Shown here: positions 12,518 to 23,192 of the stretch, in pieces
Numbering within the stretch: position 1 is the stretch's first letter
How the letters are laid out: each line of letters begins with the position of its first letter
Origin: Podospora comata
Taxonomy: Eukaryota; Ascomycota; Sordariomycetes; Sordariales; Podosporaceae
Direction of reading: 5' to 3'
Length of the DNA stretch: 64,000 nt
NCBI GenBank assembly: GCA_017354895.1
Contig: CP071496.1
Span: forward strand, 1,612,001-1,676,000
The notes under the pieces: generated by a model
The model's input: only the letters and a program-made list of their open reading frames with translations
Told to the model about the DNA's origin: nothing
Databases searched by the model: none
Made by a program: the position numbers and the translations under genes

Positions 12518-13726
12518 TCATGTTCTTCTCAAAGTGACAGTCTTCCATCCCCTCATCATCTTCCAGTTCCCGTCCGGCTTCCCCAGGTGGAAAGCAAAAG
12601 TCAGGTGCGCAAACCCATGTACCACGTTACCGCTAGCGGGGAACTGTCCACGCCTAACTGGCCCAAACCTTGAGGGAGGGGGCTGAAACATTTCTATGGC
12701 CTCCTCGAATGAGTCACTCTGACCCGGCGGTGGGCTTCCATTCACGGGTCTGAAATGGAACATGTTATCAAACGCCAAATTGACCACTTCCTCATGCGAA
12801 AATTCCTTCCACCAAGGACTAACCTTGAGAAATGCCCACCGTTCTTCTTTGTTGTGTTGAATCGAAGTGGGAGGGTCATTGTCAAAAACCACTACACAGT
12901 GTTGTCTGAAATGGTCTGAGGCATGGCCGTCAAAAAAGTGGGATACCGCCACGGGAAGACGCAGTTTCGATTGGAGGTTGGGATTTGGTATGTAGGCTGC
13001 ATCTTCGGGAGATATAGTGGATGATCGTGGGTTTGTAATCAGATGGCTGGACGAGGGGTCATACTGCCATTCCCAAGTCCGACAGATGCCGTTCAGGATG
13101 TCGACATCGTCAGGGTGCAGGCGGGATGTCCGGGTTTCTTCACGGTGGCCCCTGATGGCTGCTTGAAACCCGGCGTTTTCCCACTTGATAAGGGCAAGTG
13201 TCTGTTCGATGGTCGTCCTGCAGACACGGTACCGTCACTGTGTAGTCAGGAAGTCCATCACCTTGACAAGTGAGGAGAGCTCGGGGTAACATCTTGAACG
13301 AAGGCCCTCGAAAGTGGACAGATACATGCCTGTGGTAGGATAGTCTGGAGGCTCAACGATGACCAAAAGGAGGGGCTCCCGGAGAGTATGGAACTGCAAT
13401 GACTTCATGAACGTGATTGCAATCCTGGTGATATGCAGAGTGTCAATGTATGGGTTGATCCAGCCCTGAAAAAGTCTTGGGAAGCCAAGATTGCCACTGT
13501 ATAGATACGAGAATGCCTGATAATATCTCAAAGTCTCTTTCCGTGCTTCAATGTTGATGCTGAGGGTAACGGGTGGTTTTCCTCCGTACCTGCGATCGGT
13601 TGCCCTTCTCGACCCGCGTGGGTCGAAGCCGACCGATGCTGGTTTCCACATAGAACGATAAATCATGAGCCGAATCTCAACAGGGAGGCAGTTCAGGCCT
13701 CTTGGTTCCGAACTTGTTGATGCCAT
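12518..13726 (-). pseudogene. 2EXR-domain protein, possibly interrupted by in-frame TGA
   Basis: The start ATG is taken at 13726-13724 because the 2EXR-like motif follows at once: LNCLPVEIRLMIYR, later PPVTLSINIEARKETLRYY, typical of fungal F-box-like 2EXR proteins of unknown role. The frame meets TGA at 13235-13237 (after VMDFLTTQ), yet the same frame continues with sensible protein (TLALIKWENAGFQAAIRGH ... HFFDGHASDHFRQ) to a stop at 12518-12520. Two readings fit. One is a nonsense mutation in a 402-residue protein. The other is a 60-nt intron 13202-13261 (GTGATG donor, GAACAG acceptor, phase 0), giving 382 aa. The donor is poor, so I lean slightly to a broken gene; neither is proven. It lies in a block of degenerate genes. 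Confidence 0.6.
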
Positions 13727-14203
13727 GATATGAGTGCAACCAGCCGACAAGTTGGAAAATTGACCTTTTGAAGGAGGTGCAGACAGGTGAGTTGTCTTGG
13801 CTGAAGCTTGGTGAAGGGCAACGCGGTGGGTCGACCTCTCTTTTGAAGTTCGACAAAGTAAAGCAGACAGACAAGTAATTTGCGTATTATTGACGCAAGA
13901 ATAGGGAGAAGGTAGCAAATACAAGACAACATTGCAATCGTTCAAGTGTTTGCGATAACGTGGTATGGTCTGTGAATTCTGAAAGCTTGGCCTCTCCAAG
14001 ATTTAGACCTGGAAGTTCTGAATCTGCATTGTAATCTGTATTTTGACGTGATAGACAGTTTCAAAATCTTCACCCCTCTGTAAAGATATTTATGTTCCAG
14101 TCTTGATTACTCACCGCAAAACAACACCGTTATTGGGTAAGTCATAGCGGCAACGCTTAGCTGGTACAGGTATTCTCTCTTGGGCACAGTGTATGCAGAT
14201 ACC

Positions 14204-15046
14204 TCAGAGTAAGAAGGGTATTTTCAGTGTGGTGAATCTTTGATACCGGGTCAACAGAGATAGTATGGCCTCAGAATCTGCTGCTCCCGAGGTCGGTAGG
14301 CGAGAACACTTGTCGTAATAAATTGCATAGACATTTTGCCTCCTGGAATTCGGGTTCCACAACGGTTGAGCTCCCTGCAGCAATGTCTCCTGAGCTACAC
14401 CGATCTCTGGTGGGCCGCTCTTCCTCCCCGTGGATGTGGTGGACGCAGTCGTAGACGTCTTGAAGCTCCGATATCCAGCACTCAAAACCACGCTCCGAGA
14501 CACACCACCATTACCACCATCAGTGCCCACAACGCCACCCCCAAATCTATCAATCGAAGCGGTCGTGACACCCTCCCCAAACTCCGTCCATGTCCGAGTC
14601 CGTGTCGGCAGCCACTGATACACCGAAGTGGAAGAGCACATCGGAGCGAAAAAGTGGAATTCGCAGATTATCAACCTTATGCACCCGGGTGTTATTCGAC
14701 TGCAGGAGGGACTCTTGGCGCAGCACTCTCTGTAGTCCTCACAGATGGTGGCTTTTCTTGGCCATTTCACCTGATCTGTGTAGATGGTGCATCGCAACCA
14801 GGCAGCATCGGGGTCGATACCTCTCCGGTCTCCTCTCCAAGAGCATGTTTCTGCGCAGGTGTAGCTCGAATTTGCCACACAGTCACGAGGACGATACACG
14901 CCGTACGGATTTCCGGGAAAGTTGGGTTGCCTCTGCGTCTGGGTAGCTGGAGTGGCCGTTGTTGTGGTCAAGGTGGCAAGGGCGCTGGGCAGAATTAGTG
15001 CCAGAACAATCACCGCATACGCGGCATGACGGGTGATAGCGAGCAT
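14204..15046 (-). CDS. secreted Cys-rich hypothetical protein
   Basis: Single-exon ORF of 280 aa. The N-terminus has a clear signal-peptide shape (hydrophobic core AAYAVIVLALILPSALA, then a Thr-rich stretch). Residues 55-140 carry about a dozen Cys (DCVANSSYTCAETCSWRG, ICEDYRECCAKSPSCSR, CIRLIICEFHFFAPMC), suggesting a disulfide-bonded extracellular domain. The rest is Gly/Ser/Thr-rich with few features. No family is recognised. A secreted effector-like or wall-associated protein is possible but unproven. It appears intact although its neighbours on both sides are damaged. The 3' part might contain an unrecognised intron. Confidence 0.6.
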   Translation of the reverse strand: MLAITRHAAYAVIVLALILPSALATLTTTTATPATQTQRQPNFPGNPYGVYRPRDCVANSSYTCAETCSWRGDRRGIDPDAAWLRCTIYTDQVKWPRKATICEDYRECCAKSPSCSRITPGCIRLIICEFHFFAPMCSSTSVYQWLPTRTRTWTEFGEGVTTASIDRFGGGVVGTDGGNGGVSRSVVLSAGYRSFKTSTTASTTSTGRKSGPPEIGVAQETLLQGAQPLWNPNSRRQNVYAIYYDKCSRLPTSGAADSEAILSLLTRYQRFTTLKIPFLL

Positions 15047-15933
15047 TTCTGCAGGTCTTTCGGATAGATGCGATGACGATACAGCAGTCCCAGAAAAGGC
15101 CGATGTGTAAGGTTAACACGGAGGTAAGTGTTAATGGGATCTGACAGAGAGGGTTTGCGGCGTATGAACACAGCTGATAAGGCGTACCGGGGTCATGTTT
15201 ATACGTATAGACTTAGGTCTCGTGATTGCCTCTAGAATTTAGAGCGCCTGCCTGGCCTAGTGGGCATAATCATACCTACCCAATCTTGGTTAAGAGGCTA
15301 CCTGCGGTGCAACCATCGCCTAAGTAGGTATGTAGGCCTGTCACCAAGGTCACCCATCCCCCCATAGGTTGATATTGACAGATAAAAGCAATGGGTCGTT
15401 ACAACGCGGTTCCGACACGGAATGTCAATATGCCTTGTCGTAATTAAAACATGCCGGCAGATCGAAAAGCTGGGAAGAAACCGTGGCTGTGGGTAGCGTG
15501 CTTATCAGGTTTGACGATCTGGGGTGCTGCGTCTCGTACATATCTCGACCAATGCCAGTGGCCCGTGGTTGTATCGAGATACCGGCCTGTTATCTCTTTC
15601 CGAACACTATAGCCGTCTGTGGAACAGCTGGGTCAAACATCCGGCGACCAAGCTCCACACTCACAAGCATTGCAGCTGCAATATAAATTGATTGGGGCTG
15701 GATCCAGGATACTAAGTGCGCCTTGTGAGGCAGTTCGAGGCCACTTTGATTACCCGCACTCGAGTATGCTTGACGCCAAGTTTATGTGATTCGAGATATG
15801 TGATGCATAAAGAGACCAACGGCTTTCAGGTTTTAAATCCACCTCTGCAGGGATGCTCAACTCGTGTGTTGATTTCGGCATGTTGGCATTCCAAACCTGC
15901 TCCTGCCGGATATTCAATAAAGACCGACAAATC
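15047..15933. other. intergenic region, nothing recognised
   Basis: No gene is supported between the divergently placed secreted-protein gene and the DUF3176 gene. Short copies of TAGGTA/TACCTA words occur, as they do near 18200. Confidence 0.4.
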
Positions 15934-18050
15934 ATGGAAACCGCAAAATTTCAGGCCCAAGCTTCCCCGGAATTATCTCCATCCCAAGAATCCATGGGGA
16001 CAGCCCTCGATGAGAAGAAGACGAGTACTGTTACTCATCAGCCCGCCAGTCAGGATCATCTCGGTGCAGAGGACCAATTCAACGGTTGCCCACCAAGACC
16101 TCGAGGTGAACTCGTGAAAGTCTGGATATTTGAGCTTCTCTGTCTAGTGGCCAGTCTTGGATCTCTCTTCAGTGGGTGCAACTCCAGAAGGGTCACAGCG
16201 CAAATGCTTACAACATACCCCCAGTCATCATCAGTGTCCTGAAGACATATGACAATCACCCACTTCCCAAGCTTTCATTCCACATCACCCTCAAAATCTT
16301 TCTTGCCTTCTTCACCATCCTAGCTAAAGCAGCTTTCATGAGCCCCGTGGTGGAGTGTATCAGCCAGTGGAAGTGGAATTGGTTCGATCAAGAGCATTCC
16401 ATAACCGATTTCGGTGTTTTTGATAAGGCGAGTCGTGGCGTCTTCGGGTCGGTCTTGTTGCTGAGGTTGCTCAAAGGAGACAGTTAGTTGTGGTTGGTGC
16501 GGTGATATTCATTGTGGGCATTGTCACAACGCCTGTCACCCAGCTTCTCATCGAGTATCCAAGTCGTTTGGTATCTCCACCCCCAGGCCCGGACACCCCA
16601 AACGCTACCATTCCGGCTGTCCAGAACTATCGCAGCCGTGTTGGTCTGGCTGGGCCACGATCGCTCGACATCACCAGCTTTGTTTCGGCCGGCCTTGTGC
16701 ATCCGTCAGGTTCACTGATCAGTGAGGTGGTTCCGGTATGCCCCAGCGGAACCTGTAAATTCCCTGGATTTGAAAGCTTGTCGCTTTGTTCCAAGGTAGC
16801 CAACATTACGGATCGAATACGGGTCGGGCAGGTCCCCTTTTCTACCTCCCGTGACTGGACAACTTGGGATAATACGATTGACAAGAACCCCCTCCTGCTT
16901 AACGGAACCCTGGCCTACAATGTGTCCTTCCTTGATGAGGAAGACGAGTACTTCGTTGCCCCAGTGTCCTTCACATTGTACAGCTCGCGTCTCGTTCGAT
17001 CTATTGCCTTCGCTGAAGATAAGACCCTTTGCCGCTGCATGGGTGGCCGGATACAAGGTTTGTCTGGTCTAACGCCGGCAACGTCACATACACTCACGGC
17101 AACTCAACAAGCTCGAACCCTTGGAACTGGCAGGCCTTCGAGATGGTTTACTACGCCTGCGTCGACAGATACTCGGTCCGTGTTGACAATGGAACTGCAC
17201 GCACAGTGACTCTGTCGTCGCATGACGTGGTTGGGCCTTCAGACCACGGTGTGATAGCAATCAACTGTACGACACCAAGACTGGCCAGTGGAGGGGCACA
17301 GAAGACACAGTGTCAGCAGGGCGGGAGAAACCCCAATCAAGGGGTGCTCACACTCAAGGGCAGCCTTCCGACAGCTCAGGGTTCAAACTTTACCGCAGAT
17401 GTGCGGAGTTTGACACTCCTGGGCCAGGTCATCACCCATGATTCAGCTGGTACCTGGGCCTGGGATGGTGGTGTGGTGAAGATTCTGGTGGGAAATGTTG
17501 CAACCCCAACGCTTGCTGATGCCGTATATGGATACAGAACCGATGACTTTGGAACAGTCGAAAACCGGTTGCAGACCTGGGATACCGAAATCCAACGACA
17601 GAGGCTGCAAAATGTGACCACCAATTTGGCGGTAAGCATAACCAATGGGTAAGTGACGAGCCTCCTCTGTTCCTTCAGACAGATAGCCTGTTGAGGTATC
17701 AAACTGGTTGACACCGCTTTTCCAGCCTTCGCTCTATCAAATCTGATATCAATTCGACCGATGGGGCGGATAATGCTTTCCCGGTGGTCGGCACTGTCCC
17801 TGAGATGCAAACATTTGTGCAGGTGCGCTGGGTGTGGTTGACCCTCATCGTTTTGCAGCTTGGCCTCGCTCTGATATTCTTCATCATGACCGTGATTGCG
17901 ACTCGTCGTCTTGGTGCTCAAGTTCGCAAGAGCTCGGCGCTTGAGACATTTGTATGCGCTTCACCCCAATGGCGGGCTTGGAAACGAGGGGACAAAAGCT
18001 CAGATGGTTCGACAACACGGCAATATGGTATTGTTGCTGTCGTCTGCTGA
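15934..18050 (+). pseudogene. DUF3176-type membrane protein with two frame breaks
   Basis: Pieces: 15934-16171 (intron 16172-16224, phase 1, joins SLF to IIISVLKTYDNHPLP); 16225 to about 16480 (DUF3176-like FLAFFTILAKAAFMSPV, then RGVFGSVLLLRLLKG); a one-base deletion-type shift near 16480; about 16482-17020 (QLVVVGAVIFIVGIV, CPSGTCKFPGFESLSLC); a second shift of the same kind between about 17000 and 17060; then to 17648 (AFEMVYYACVDRYSVRVDNG); intron 17649-17725; and 17726-18050 (VRWVWLTLIVLQLGLALIFF, the C-terminal membrane segment). Apart from the two shifts all parts of the family are present in order. Either this is a recent pseudogene or there are two sequencing errors. The function of DUF3176 proteins is unknown. 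Confidence 0.7.
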
Positions 18051-18208
18051 TCCGCCCCAGCAAGTTGCAGCGAGACAAAATTCGCAACCGAAACAGAGAA
18101 AGACTGATGACAATTTGAGCTCACATGGGTAGCGGGGCGAATGGAGCCTGGTGTTGAAAACAGAGGGAAGGAGCAGGCGGGGACACACTATCCTGTTTAA
18201 TTGGAAGC

Positions 18209-18252
18209 CTAAGGTACTTAGCTGCCAGGTAGTTACCTACTAGGTACCTTAG
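18209..18252. repeat. inverted repeat with nested palindrome
   Basis: CTAAGGTAC at 18209-18217 is the exact reverse complement of GTACCTTAG at 18244-18252, with AGGTAGTTACCT nested between them. It could form a stem-loop. It may be a scar of a small inverted-repeat element; no longer terminal repeats were found. Confidence 0.5.
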
Positions 18253-18425
18253 AGAGACGGTTGGCCTGAAGCATAAGGTATCTTATCTAATAACACGAAT
18301 ATATATGTTATCCTTGCCAGTTCCGTTTGCAACATTCGACCCCCGTCCAGGGCCCTTCGTAGAACAAACAGATCGCATCACGTCCCCGAGAGCCCATCGT
18401 CGTTCTACTTCATCTTGGGAACTGA

Positions 18426-19116
18426 GGAGACTGGCTTCTCTACTATCCTGGCGACCGGCTCATTTCACAAGAGGAGATTGCCAAGGTTTCCGACATCATG
18501 GAAAAGCACTCAATCGGGCCGGAGAATACTCGAATCCGGAAGCTGGTTGAGGATGGCAACCCAATAACCTGTTGCACCCTTCACGTAGTCTTATATGTCA
18601 CCTACCTCACTATCGGGGTTGATGGCCCCTCCAAGCCTTTGAGACATTGCCCAAAAACCAGGTTTGGGGCCAGGCCTACCACCGGGTACCTAGCTATACA
18701 CACCTTGATCCCCGGGAACCCCCCTACAAATCTAACTCGTATTTCGTAAGCCCACTTGTCCATCCTCAAGCACATGCTTCAAGACAGAGGCGGCGTCATC
18801 CGCATCTCCCACAACACAGAGGAGGACTCAACCGTCACCATCCACCTCGACCTCACCAAGTTCGCCTCGCACGGTAAACCCGCTCCGGGCCGCTACCTCT
18901 TGCACCTGCATATCTGGCGCTGCGCTCCAAATTTCTCAGCTCGCAAGGACTTATATGAGCCTTTTTGTGCTATTGAGGGTGAGTTCGAAACCGAGACCCA
19001 GATGGAAGTTTGTCCAGCCCAACAGGTTCCTTCGGGGCGAGGACGAGGTCGAGATGAAGTTGTATGAGGCCAGCAACAGGGGGTGGATCCAGTCCTGGGC
19101 CGAGATGTATGTGTGA
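18426..19116 (+). pseudogene. dipeptidyl-peptidase III (M49) remnant, core deleted
   Basis: Two pieces match different parts of peptidase family M49. Piece 1 (18426-18569) reads YYPGDRLISQEEIAKVSDIM and then GPENTRIRKLVEDG, the family's middle N-lobe. Piece 2 (about 18738-19116) reads FASHGKPAPGRYLLHLHIWR, YEPFCAIEGEFET, then shifts frame near 19000 into VQPNRFL and finally LYEASNRGWIQSWAEMY followed by TGA, the family's C-terminus. The zinc-binding segment (HELLGH and its distal Glu) that should lie between them is absent: only about 170 bases separate the pieces, where hundreds of codons are expected. The enzyme cannot be active. Family knowledge: DPP III removes dipeptides from small peptides in the cytosol. 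Confidence 0.8.
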
Positions 19117-19284
19117 GGTGTGAGATGTAACGAGCTGTCGGCTTTGCGAGAAAAAAACCTTATTAACCACCTAGAATCTAGATAATGATTAGATTTGAGC
19201 TTGCGTAGTCAACGGCGAGAATCAATGACATGTCAAACCGAGAGAAATATCAAAGAAGAAGCCCTCAGTATATCTACCCAACCT

Positions 19285-21779
19285 CTAAACCTCTACTCTA
19301 TCCCTATGCCTCGCCCTCCCACAATCACGTCTCTCCACAACCCTATCAGCCCCAACCGCAAACCTCCCATCCTCCTTCAAAATATCCCCCACCAACCCTT
19401 TAAACTCCCCACCCAAAGCCTCAACCACCACCTTGACATCCGGAGCCCTCGGCGCCTCCTCCTCCGCCATCTTCACCAACTTCGCTGTATCCAGCCCTCC
19501 CTCTTTCATCACCCCTGTTTTCCCCATCGCCAACTGCCCTTTGACATCCCTCCCACTCCTCAACTTCCCATCCAACGTCGCGGGTCCAATAACCGTATCA
19601 TCTAACAATTGCTGCCATCTCGAGAGAAACATCCCCGGTCCGGCATAAGACTCTTTCAACGGCATTGTGTTCCCTGTTGTTGTTGTTGTTGTTGTGGGTG
19701 GCGGGCTTGGTTTCCGGGAATCACCACCGCCGCCTGACCACCCCCAAGACAGCGGCGTTGACCACCCACTGTTGCTCAAGGAAGAAGCTGGTGGCGTAGT
19801 AGAAGGTGGGGTGTCCGGTGGTAAATTATCCAAGATTGTCTGCATCCGTTTTCTCGAAAGATCCTCCAAAGAAGCGAGATATGACGCATGCGCGTTGATG
19901 CTGGGAAGAATGCGTTCTCTTGTCGAAGAAAGCAGGGAGTTAAAGAGATGCTGGAGGTTACTACTCACTGCGCCTGCACCTCCAGGATGTTTCTTTGATT
20001 TTGACGAGTCTGGTGACTTTGTTGATTTCTCATGTTCTGATGGCGGTCGCTGGTGCTGCTGAAACACTTTGATAGTGCTGTTACACCATACTCGAAAGTC
20101 GTTGGTGAGATAGGGGCACTGTCTGGCCACTTGATGCAGGAAATTGTACAACAGCTGCCTGTTTCTTCGTAGAAGAATGATATAATCCTCCACTGACGGC
20201 GTCCGGGCCTCAGCATCGTTTTTGGGGGAACCACTGGTCCAGCTGCCGAGGAAGCCGTTTCCGTTCTTTGGTTTCTCCTTGCCGATGTTGATAAAATCGC
20301 CAATGAATCCCTCAACAGCCGCTACATGCTCCCGCAGATCAACATGTTCATGCAGGACGCGAATAAACGGCTCAAATGCAGCCACAAGATCCTTGACTGC
20401 TTTGGTCAAAAGATCTGGTTGCTGATGGCAGAGTACGTTTGAAATTTCCTCGCGGTCTCTGATCATGAGCAACGTCGAGAAGTATTCAAGATACTGGGCG
20501 TGTTGTTCTTCTGTGAGGTTCTTCAGCAAACTGGGATTGGACCTCCTTAGAATAGTCACCACCATTGTTTCTGGGGTGCGTATGCTGTGATTGCGGGCCT
20601 CGTCATGCTCCTCCCTTGGTTTGCCAACATGAGCTTTGATCGCATCAAGTTGGTACTTGGACGAGGCAAGTTGACCTTTGGTCTTTTCAATCTTGTCAAT
20701 GGTTTTTCTTGACTCGGTGTTATCCCAAGAGAGAACCATCGAGATGATCCTAGAGAGTCAGCTATTGTGACAATCGAGACAGGATAAGGGCAAAAGAAGC
20801 ATACTTTTGTAACAGATTCATGCCATCATCCGCATCTTGGGTGAGTCCAACCCAGTTGGAAAGTGCACCGACGCCCACTTTGGCCAGCAAAAGTCGCATC
20901 ATGCCGTGAATCATGGTGGCGGCATTTCCTATGCGCAGAGTTTGCTTAACCATGGAATAAGGTAGCAACTTATGCACATTTTCCATGAGTTTGAGCAGAT
21001 ATGGTCCCTCAGGGGTCAAGACGAAGACATGATGTAGCAGTGTTGCCAGACTAGAAACCCCTGTTAATAACGGCTTCGAAACACCTCAAAGATAGGACTC
21101 ACTGGATAATGATGTAGTCCACTGCAGCTTGAACACCAGACGAGTGTTCCTCCAGACTCTTCTGCTCAGCAGCGCAGCGGAACAGTTCATCAATCAGATT
21201 CCCATACAGCAACTCATGCACAGCATCCTCCCATGCCCGCTCAAGATCCTCCGCTTGTGATCGGTCATAGTTGCCCTTGAGATTTCTCTTCTCTCCTTGT
21301 TCAAGACCTCCGAGTATCCCCCGGGAAACCACTTCGTGAATCGACGACGCAGCAGTGGCCAAAGTCTTCCTAGCACCCAGCGACCCCTTGTCGTAGCTCT
21401 CGGAAAGATTCGCCTCTGCAAGCTTTTCCAAGATGCCTTGAAACTTTTGGTGCCAAAACTCTGGTGGCAGATCCCGAATTCCCGGAAATGACAAAACGAT
21501 GGTCCGGAGCACTCCGGCTAGTAAAGGTGACGACGAGTCGGTGGCATATGTCGGTGCGCTAGTGCTGTCATTCTTAGTGCGTTGGGCAAAGGGATATCCA
21601 TAACCTGAAATGGTGGCAGGGTGCTTGAAGCTTTCGACCTCTGCATATGTCTCGTGATGGGTGAGGATGTCCAAGAGCGCGTGCAACTGGGTCGAGGTCA
21701 AAGTTTGGGGGGTTATAGAGGCCGACTTCCGTGTGCTTGGGTCGCCAGATTGCTGGTGTTGGTGATGGGCCGGCTCCAT
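19285..21779 (-). CDS. PX-associated (PXB/DUF3818) domain protein
   Basis: Exons 21779-21103, 21050-20805 and 20749-19285 (introns of 52 and 55 nt, GTGAGT and GTATGC donors, CTAG acceptors) give 795 aa. Residues about 25-150 resemble the PX-associated domain (QLHALLDILTHHETYAEVES, LSESYDKGSLGARKTLATAA). The second exon and its junction carry the DUF3818 signature (VKQTLRIGNAATMIHGMMRL, LSNWVGLTQDADDGMNLLQ, then IISMVLSWD). Family members in yeasts and moulds often also have a phosphoinositide-binding PX domain and are thought to act at endosomal or vacuolar membranes; no clear PX domain is visible here, so it may be absent. A Thr run (TTG repeats at 19675-19696) and Ser/Pro stretches mark disordered parts. 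The gene begins away from the multicopper oxidase gene, 1.4 kb apart. Confidence 0.85.
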
Positions 21780-23192
21780 GACGGGAGCTTGCGTTATTAG
21801 TGCTGGGTGTGGACGGACAGAGACAAGTCGGTATAGGGTATGCTGCTTGATGTTTCATAGGGAAATTTAACAGGTCGGAGGAGGGAGGCTGAAGGTGTCA
21901 CAGGTTAGAGTTGCATGTATCCAACTGAAGGCCATGTGGCAGATGTTGCGGCGCAAATAGCTGAGGTGACGTCAGGAGGAGCGAGCGGTGATTGGAGCAG
22001 AGGATGATAGGTATGCTGAAGGTTGTCGAATTCAGGCTGCTTGGATGCATTCATCCCCGAGCATAGGCAATAGGCCCACTGCACGATTCATGAAGCGATT
22101 CGAATCAGGGACTCTCTCGGGCGACCATGTTGGACCATTTTGGGCGGTGGGTTGGCAGAACATGACAAAGATTGAGAGTTTAAAGTTGAGAAGACTGGTG
22201 GGACGAACCGTCGTCTGGTCTAGTCTGGTCTGGTCTGGTCCGCGTGATTGGAGCCGCCAGGAACAGCCACCCGGTCACCTCTCACTTTCTCTGCCAGTCG
22301 GAGTATTTTCTACGCAACGTTTTTGACTTCGGAGGCAGGAAGCCTTCTTGGGTTCTTGGGTGCTTCTTGGAAGTTGGAGGAGGCAGGGAGACAACCCTAA
22401 CCCAGCCCCTGGACTTAGCACAAGCGAAATGTCCGACCCCGATCGATCGGGAATTTCTTCTCTGATGCTGCTTCCATCACGGCGCACACTGCTCGCCGTG
22501 TCTGTCACCATGGTGTATCTGCCGCACCACAGTCAACAACATCTGCCAGTGTTCGGTTGCCACTATGCCCGCCTTGCATCTTTGGGCCCTGGGTGACAAA
22601 TGCTGGACACTCAAAGGTTGGACAGATGGCCGACTTGCCCGCTAGCCGGTGAACGGCTTTTTGCACCGCTTGTGGCTGGTCAGTGGTCGTGACCGTCGAG
22701 TCAATCACGTCGCGTCCCAATGTCGAGCCAGCACAGGCGTCCATCAGCAGCGGCTGGCAATTGTCCATCGATTCTGCGGTCCAAACGGCGCCGTTCACCG
22801 GCCATTGTCCACCGGCCGAGGAGAAGTCGTTGTTGTTCCAGCCTGTCGGTCCTATCCTGGTGTTCATCGGACGGCTGGCTTCTCTTGTTGAACGTCTAGT
22901 GCGGGCACCGCCGCGGAAATGTGAGTGGCCAAGAACGATATCACGGCTATCAGGCAGCCGTTGATGATCTGGCGAATGGTAGAGGGTTGGCAGGAGTCCA
23001 AAGAGTATGTTTGGAAGTGGTTGGAGGTCGTGGCGACAGCCAGTGTATATATGTGCTTGAGAAGTCTCTCAGTTCGAGAATACTGTACCAGCTTCAATTC
23101 ATCAACAACCACCTCAGACATTTGACATTCTCTCACATTTACACGAAATACCCGCACAGGCGCAAGCACCGTATAGCCTCAGAAGCAACACC
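21780..23192. other. divergent intergenic region, PX-associated gene / multicopper oxidase
   Basis: No gene is supported. It holds a short GGTCT/AGTCT-type tandem stretch near 22215-22240. The last 100 bases before 23193 look like a transcribed leader. Short ORFs here show no domains. Confidence 0.4.
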
